Below, piece by piece: positions 58,001-64,000 of a DNA stretch of 64,000 nt; position 1 is the stretch's first letter, and every line of letters starts with the position of its first letter. The stretch lies in contig OW285189.1 in the NCBI GenBank assembly GCA_935421135.1, positions 25,360,298-25,424,297 of the forward strand, read 5' to 3'. Source of the stretch: Bugulina stolonifera (lineage: Eukaryota; Bryozoa; Gymnolaemata; Cheilostomatida; Bugulidae). A model generated the notes under the pieces. It did not search any database. It was not told the DNA's origin and saw only the letters and a program-made list of their open reading frames with translations. The translations under genes were made by a program, and so were the position numbers.

Positions 58001-61000
58001 CATATGGTTTAACACATAACTACTGTCATCTTGTACGTATGGTTTAACACATAACTACTGTCATCTTGTACGTATGGTTTAACACATAACTACTGTCATC
58101 TTGTACGTATGGTTTAACACATAACTACTGTCATCTTGTACGTATAGTTTAACACATAACTACTGTCATCTTGTACGTATAGTTTAACACATAACTACTG
58201 TCATCTTGTACGTATAGTTTAACACATAACTATTGTCATCTTGTACGTATGGTATAACACATAACTACTGTCATCTTGTACGTATAGTTTAACACATAAC
58301 TACTGTCATCTTGTACGTATGGTATAACACATAACTACTGTCATCTTGTACGTATGGTATAACACATAATAACTATTGTCATCTTGTACGTATAGTATAA
58401 CACATAACTACTGTCATCTTGTACGTATAGTTTAACACATAACTATTGTCATCTTGTACGTATAGTTTAACACATAACTACTGTCATCTTGTACGTATAG
58501 TTTAACACATAACTATTGTCATCTTGTACGTATGGTATAACACATAATAACTATTGTCATCTTGTACGTATAGTATAACACATAACTACTGTCATCTTGT
58601 ACGTATAGTTTAACACATAACTATTGTCATCTTGTACGTATAGTTTAACACATAACTACTGTCATCTTGTACGTATGGTATAACACATAACTACTGTCAT
58701 CTTGTACGTATAGTTTAACACATAACTACTGTCATCTTGTACGTATGGTATAACACATAACTACTGTCATCTTGTACTATGGGCACTAATAAGCTATTGA
58801 TCATAATTAGAAGTTGTCCCTTCCCAAGTTCTATTCTCTTTCTTCTTGTGAGAAAAAAGAAGAGGAAGATAAAATGGGAGAGGACAACCTCTAGTTATGA
58901 TCAATAGCTTATTAGTGCCATGTCTTGTATGCATGGTTTAGCACATCACCATTTCATCCGCTTTCCCATTATCAGCAATGGAGTTTCTAACTGAATACTC
59001 TTGTTATCACGCACACTTATACTGCTAATATGAATATTTAATGGTTTTTAATAAACTATTTACATGTCGATGCAGTTATCAGTTGCATAACTTTGTCCTA
59101 CAGAGTAAACAGTTGCACATGTGGTAAATGACTAGGTTTATGCAGTATTTGGATACAGGAGAGTACTGCAAAGACTTATTGTATGTTAACTACTTGTAGA
59201 AGAAGTGCAATTTCAAGACAGGAACATATAATTATACCAAGTATAAGGGGTTAGTGCTGCAATTAATATATTAATTATGTACAGTATGGGTATATATTAC
59301 GTTAATTCCATTAGATATGGCATGATATATACATGTAACAGCTGTGTATATAATTATATATACACATACACGTATATATTAATAATATATACGTGTATGT
59401 GTATATACATGTGCATAATATAATATTATGCACATGTATATACACATACTTTATATGCACTGAGACAGATGTGTAACTGTAAAAGGACATTTTGAAAATG
59501 TCAGTTCGAAACAGGGCGTGTTGAGAACGGTCGTTTGGAAAACAACCAATTCAAAACAGAAGTGACTTCTGGTCGCATCGGGCATCGCCTGGTTGCAATG
59601 GGCCATCGCCTACGTAAATCGCGTAAAAATACTTATTCACAAGAATATTCAAGGTCCTATACAGCATCAAGAGGAACAACTAGGACATTACATAAGGCAG
59701 AAAGATCAGCCCTGTAGGCTGGGTGGAGGATTGTGATGGAAACATTACAATGATGCTTAATAATAATATTATTGGCTCTTCCAGTTACTGACTTCTTTCA
59801 TGACAAAATTTTCCGAAGAAATATGAAAGGCATGTGTTTGAGTTCTATTATACGATTATACATAGTTCATATGTATCATGTGCATTTTAGAACATGCTTT
59901 GGACTAGTAAACAGCTTCTACCAAGCCTCTGGGCAGGTTTATCACATAGAGGAGGATAAGCTGACTCATGGAAACATAGTCTTACTAGATGAGAAATCTT
60001 TGGCAAGCACAAACAGTATCAACACGACAGTTCTGTTAACTAACATAACTTCTGATGATGCGTATGTACACTTTACTCAGCTCACTCCTTCCACTATCAT
60101 ACTAGTTAATAAAAAGCAGCATTGCCTTCAACTCCTAGACAGGTCTACATCATCTGTGACTCCCTATGCAGGAACATGTGGAGTTCAGGGGAACATAACA
60201 GAGGCTTGCACTAGTACATTGCTTTCCAACCCAGTGAGCATAGCCTTGGATTCTACCATCAATAACAAACTTTACATCGCTGAAAGGTCTCCATGCCTGA
60301 AGATGTTGAACATGGACAGTGGAGTGATCGTAACCATTCTCACTGACAATCGTCTGTTACAATCCACGAGCTTGTCTTATAATGGTGACATGCTCACCAT
60401 AACTACTGACTCGGCCATATTTACTGTACATCCATCTAGTAACAAAGAAATGCTCTATGTGTTATCGGGATCGGTAGCTACAGGTTTCCTCGACTCGAAT
60501 TTCTCTGCAGCTCTGTACTCAGCGCCACGGGAACTGCTGCAGCTGACAAACCAACTCATTCTGGTAGCAGACAGCAGTAATGATCAAATCCGAATACTTG
60601 ATACTGAGAATAGGGTTGTAAGCTCATTGTGCTCTGGAGAAGGGGTTTTCTATGGTGGAACTAGGGTGGAGTGCAGCATACCATCTCCCCATACCTTGCT
60701 TTTTATTGGTGGAGTACTGTATGTCGGAGCCAAATCAATAATAGCCTCTTTCTTAGGTAAGTTGGAAGATTTTTCTTAATCTATAATAATAATTTTGTTC
60801 ACCTGTATTGAATCTTGCACAGTAATCATCAGACTGCTTTAGTAAAAGTACTAATCTGTTTATAGGTCAACATTGCCCCCTATCTTGCTTATAATACAGA
60901 CAAGATCATGACTATTTGTAGTAAAGGAGTCGGGTTACTGTTTTCTCAAAGATGAATGGGTTGACCCAGATGATGTCAAGTACAGAGTAGTTACTGAGTC

Positions 61001-63330
61001 TGGAGCATTACAAACTCCAGGGATATATACTTATGCAGCTAGTCAAGTAGAAGAACCATGTCTACAGACAGTAACATTGACAATAGTTGATACAAACAGG
61101 TAAAGATTTGCTTGTATGACTTGTAATGCATACATGTGATAGGCCTACAAATGGGACGCAGACACATGACACAGAGTACGTGTGACATACAACAGTACAA
61201 GTATGTTACCTTCCTTGACTTCTACTATTTTTATATGGTAAGCAGAAATGGTTGTTGATGTTGGAGATGGATTAGTATTGTTGTGTCCGGCTAGGTAGCA
61301 AGGCTGTAGTAGTATTAGCCTAGGCATACCTGTCAACTATCCCGATTTGGGAGAGACCCTCCCTATTTCAAACTCTCACTCCCACCAGCTCCCTATATCC
61401 CTACATCCTCCCGATTTCAGGGCATCAGATTGAGATTTTTCATTTTTGTATTATCTAATATCCAATAGCCAAGATTATCCAATAAATAGCATTAAATTAT
61501 TACCTAGTCTCATTTCACTCCATCTGGTATTTTAATGCAGCTTTGGAGTTATCAGCTACTACATAGCTTATATTGTGCATGTGTATGTGGTAGCTAATTT
61601 ACATGTGTTACTGATTATGTCAAAAGAATATAATGATCAGTGCTGTGATAACAGTGAAGCTTGGCACCCATACTCCCCCCCTTCCAACTCTTCAAATGTA
61701 TTTTTGCAGTTGGTAGTTAAGGTCTTGAAAATTTCACCTGTATATTTTTTCACTCCTGGTTGACAGGTATGAGCCTAGGCTAATGCTGGGTGCCAGGGGG
61801 AGATTTAGATTTCCCTATTTTTGAAAAGCATACCATGATAAAAGCTTCACCAGCCCTATAATAGACAACTACATGTATAAAACACTGTAATGCAGTACTT
61901 TACATATTTCAGTAGCAGCTTAAGGGAAGACAACTGTGAAAGACATGTTACCAATGCAACATATGGTGAGGCAATCCATGTACAAGTCCTACCTGGTATA
62001 TTTGAATACGCACATGCTGGACAATATTATATAGTGACTAAAGACGCAGTGTGTCTGACTTATATCAATATTTCTCTCCTAAGTAAGTGCAATTATATGG
62101 TAAATAATAGATTGAGACACTTTTAGATTTATGAATATTTACTCCTAATGTTTGGACACTTATCCCAGTGTCATCATCAAGAATAACTAAGGGGCTAGTC
62201 CTACATACTGAATAGATAAAAAGACTATGTATAAGCAAAGGCAGCAAAGAGTGGTAGCTGTGAGAATTAAAGAGTTAATAATAAAGCTAAAATATCTGCA
62301 GTTGAAATTAGTGTAGATGAAAGAACTAAAGCTACACATCAAAGGGTAGATGTACGAGAAATGAAATATTCATTGTCTAATGTATAGTAATAGGTAAAAT
62401 TCAAGTATGGATAGTTAGTGCTAATTTTAGTTAGTTACAAAATATATTTAATGGGTAATGTATGATTGTTCAAAATTAAACGTTCAAGGGCAATCATACC
62501 CTTTAAAACTGTTTCCTTACCCAGTAGTGCCGCCTCTTTACCAAGTAGTACCGCCCCTTCACTAATTAGTACCAATCCTTCACTAATTAGTACCGCCCCT
62601 TCACTAGTTAGTACCACCCCTTCACTAATTGGTACCACCCCTTTACCAAGCACTACCGCCGTCTTTACTAATTAGTCCCGCCCCTTTACCAAGTAGCTCT
62701 ATCCCTTTACTAATTAGTTCCGCCCCTTTACCAAGTAGCTCCACCCCTTTACTGATTAGTCCCGCCCCTTTACCAAGTATTACCACCCTGAGTTGAGGAG
62801 CCGAAGCACTTAGTGTAGTGACAATAATAGCCTACATCTCTGTACAACGTATATACATGTACATGTACATGTATAATGTATACTGTATAGGCTCAGCCTT
62901 TAGTGATATTTCGATCTGTTGACCACTTGTACTAGTAAACTATTGTACCTGTATAATTATGTTGTTAGTTATTATATAATTGTCTGAATTACTTCTAGAA
63001 ACCACAAGTACAACATCTACAAGTACAACATCCACAAGTACAACTACACGATCTACAACATCTGAGACTACACGCACAACATTAGTAACAGCTGATACAA
63101 CATTAGCGTCCTCCACTACAGCACTGCCTACGATTGCCATAACTGAGCAAACTAGCAAGGCTGCTGATAATCCTACCGGTATTGGTACAGATACACCACC
63201 ACAGGCTATTGTACTTCAAACTGAGATAGAAAATAGCAGTGGATCTGCATTATTTATGGGAGAGTTAGAAAGGGTGGTGGTAAACCTACTCCCTACTTTG
63301 TTTATTCTGGTGGTGATTACTGTTCTGTAA
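55039..63330 (+). CDS. Semaphorin-type Sema-PSI protein with NHL-like propeller and probable GPI anchor
   Basis: Probably a secreted or cell-surface signalling protein. Exon 1 (55039 to about 56752) encodes a signal peptide (MGFTAIYTIILVCIYAACLS), one uninterrupted Sema domain (about 27-520) with many N-glycosylation sites, and a PSI domain (YSTCSACLEVRDPYCSWS). Later exons: about 59785-60756 (an alternative acceptor gives 59891), 60922-61099, 61913-62082 and 62999-63330. Exon 2 has NHL-like repeats (NNKLYIAERSPCLKMLNMDS; LILVADSSNDQIRILD). Exons 3 and 4 form a Cys-containing beta-rich region. Exon 5 is a Thr/Ser-rich stalk ending in hydrophobic VNLLPTLFILVVITVL with no tail, typical of a GPI signal. 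The exon 1 to 2 junction is uncertain: donor GTATGG at 56753 and the acceptor at 59784 agree in phase, whereas donor GTACGT at 56749 would need another exon. AATAAA lies at 63423. Confidence 0.85.
56741..58775. repeat. 35/38-bp minisatellite carrying the donor of Sema exon 1, about 57 copies
   Basis: The unit is GTCATCTTGTACGTATGGTT plus TAACACATAACTACT, with a 3-base-longer version. The first unit begins inside the coding exon: the last exon bases GTCACCTT and the donor GTACGTATGG are part of it. The array then repeats the exon edge and donor about 57 times. Confidence 0.96.
58779..58921. mobile_element. Miniature foldback element at the end of the array
   Basis: A 143-base inverted repeat: ATGGGCACTAATAAGCTATT on the left and its inverse (AATAGCTTATTAGTGCCAT) on the right. 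The arms pair for about 35 bases and then imperfectly to the middle. It sits at the junction between the minisatellite and unique DNA. Confidence 0.85.
59357..59445. repeat. Two overlapping AT/GT palindromes
   Basis: The first palindrome has 23-base perfect arms at 59357-59379 and 59385-59407. The second has 23-base perfect arms at 59399-59421 and 59423-59445. Their inner arms share 59399-59407, so only one hairpin can form fully at a time. Confidence 0.9.
61325..61771. mobile_element. MITE with perfect 13-base termini and 8-base target duplication
   Basis: Starts CATACCTGTCAAC and ends GTTGACAGGTATG. Both sides carry AGCCTAGG (61317-61324 and 61772-61779). 447 bases in intron 3 of the Sema gene. 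The 8-base duplication fits hAT-type insertion. The internal frames are not convincing. Confidence 0.93.
62512..62790. repeat. About 21-bp minisatellite in intron 4 of the Sema gene
   Basis: About 13 units such as CCGCCCCTTCACTAATTAGT and CCCTTTACCAAGTAG. The Ser/Thr/Pro frames through it are artefacts, although their composition is like the stalk exon that follows. Confidence 0.85.
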
Positions 63331-63923
63331 CTCTGCTGTTTACTCTCCACTGGTTATGATACTTCTAGGTTTTATGCACACCTTTGCTCCTGTGCCTATA
63401 CCTATATAACTATTATGTATACAATAAAATAATATAAGTCACAGATTTAATTCATTTTAAAATACAACAATGCAATATCATCAATACCCAGTACATTATA
63501 ATACATGACATTGTATTATAATTTATATATTATATTATTTAGTACACTCACAGCAAAATAGTATGGGTACAATATTATGTACTTATATGAAGTAATATAC
63601 ATGTTTATGTATATTGTAATGTGTGTGAGTATATCATCCAAGGGAGTGTTTACTCACCAGATAAATAAAACACACTACAATTGTCAGAGTGACAGAGAAA
63701 CATGGATATATTATAAAATGTACGCTATTGCTACATCAGGTGAATATGGCAGAGTTGTTCTTGCTCTCTTTCTGTTCAACACATGATTGTAGGGGAGGAT
63801 GATAATACTATTCAACTGATTGTTGAAAATATTTTGTTGTAGCTAGTCAGGAATGTACTGTAGTACGCTATGTAACACTGGACAGTTAATTTACCTACTC
63901 AATAAAGTACAACAGCTAGACTG
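63331..63923. other. 3' region of the Sema gene and upstream region of its copy
   Basis: AATAAA at 63423-63428 is a good polyadenylation signal. No gene is supported at 63577-63786, where an open frame exists. From about 63815 on the sequence resembles 54860-55038 (GATTGTTGA, CACTGGACAGTTAA), so the upstream region was duplicated with the gene. Confidence 0.6.
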
Positions 63924-64000
63924 ATGGGTTTTACAGCCATCTATACCATTATACTAGTATGTGTATACGCTGCTTGTCTCTCTCCTATCAACTCACAGTC
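63924..64000 (+). CDS. Second Sema-type gene, 5' end only
   Basis: The ATG at 63924 opens a frame almost identical to the first residues of the gene at 55039 (MGFTAIYTIILVCVYAACLS, one Ile-to-Val difference in the stretch visible), including the signal peptide and PINSQ. It is cut off by the window edge. A tandem duplicate in the same orientation. Confidence 0.92.
   Translation, partial: MGFTAIYTIILVCVYAACLSPINSQ

Overview
This is eukaryotic, metazoan DNA: split genes with GT-AG introns, an LTR retrotransposon, many short inverted-repeat DNA elements and a very high load of minisatellites. The protein-coding genes are animal families (RBBP6, cytochrome c, two very-long-chain fatty acid elongases, a semaphorin-type receptor or ligand). 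The short AT-rich introns, a Sema-PSI exon joined to an NHL-like propeller and the invertebrate-style repeats suggest an early-branching animal, plausibly a sponge. That placement is inference and no single marker in the window proves it.

Layout. 1-8.7 kb is mostly repeats: minisatellites, a CAG tract, an AT-rich stretch and a 1.28-kb hAT-like element (5213-6493), with one possible exon of an unknown minus-strand gene near 1.3-1.6 kb. 8788-18790 (+) is a complete 21-exon RBBP6 gene (1361 aa). 19641-20248 (-) is a two-exon cytochrome c gene convergent with it. 22177-24097 is a small LTR element without coding capacity. 26652-37083 (-) and 42337-53635 (+) are two ELOVL fatty-acid elongases arranged head to head about 5.3 kb apart. 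Both have all the family motifs and nearly the same exon lengths, but the minus-strand copy has one extra intron. Intron 3 of the plus-strand copy is swollen by a nearly 7-kb gag-protease LTR retrotransposon (43850-50805), whose 3' LTR carries two nested DNA elements. 55039-63330 (+) is a Sema-PSI gene continuing into an NHL-like propeller, a Thr/Ser-rich stalk and a C-terminal hydrophobic tail that looks like a GPI-anchor signal. A second copy starts at 63924 and runs off the window.

The most unusual signal is the relation between minisatellites and splice sites. Each of the six introns of the minus-strand elongase holds its own unrelated minisatellite. In several introns of this window the tandem unit contains the real splice donor or acceptor, sometimes with the adjoining exon bases. 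The donor after Sema exon 1 is repeated about 57 times, the donor after exon 3 of the minus-strand elongase about 19 times, and the acceptor before its exon 5 about 8 times. The last of these sits in the one intron that its paralogue lacks.

The retrotransposon has a textbook -1 frameshift signal between gag and the protease frame but no reverse transcriptase or integrase, so it must borrow them. A second small LTR element has the same tRNA-Leu-type primer site and a similar polypurine tract.
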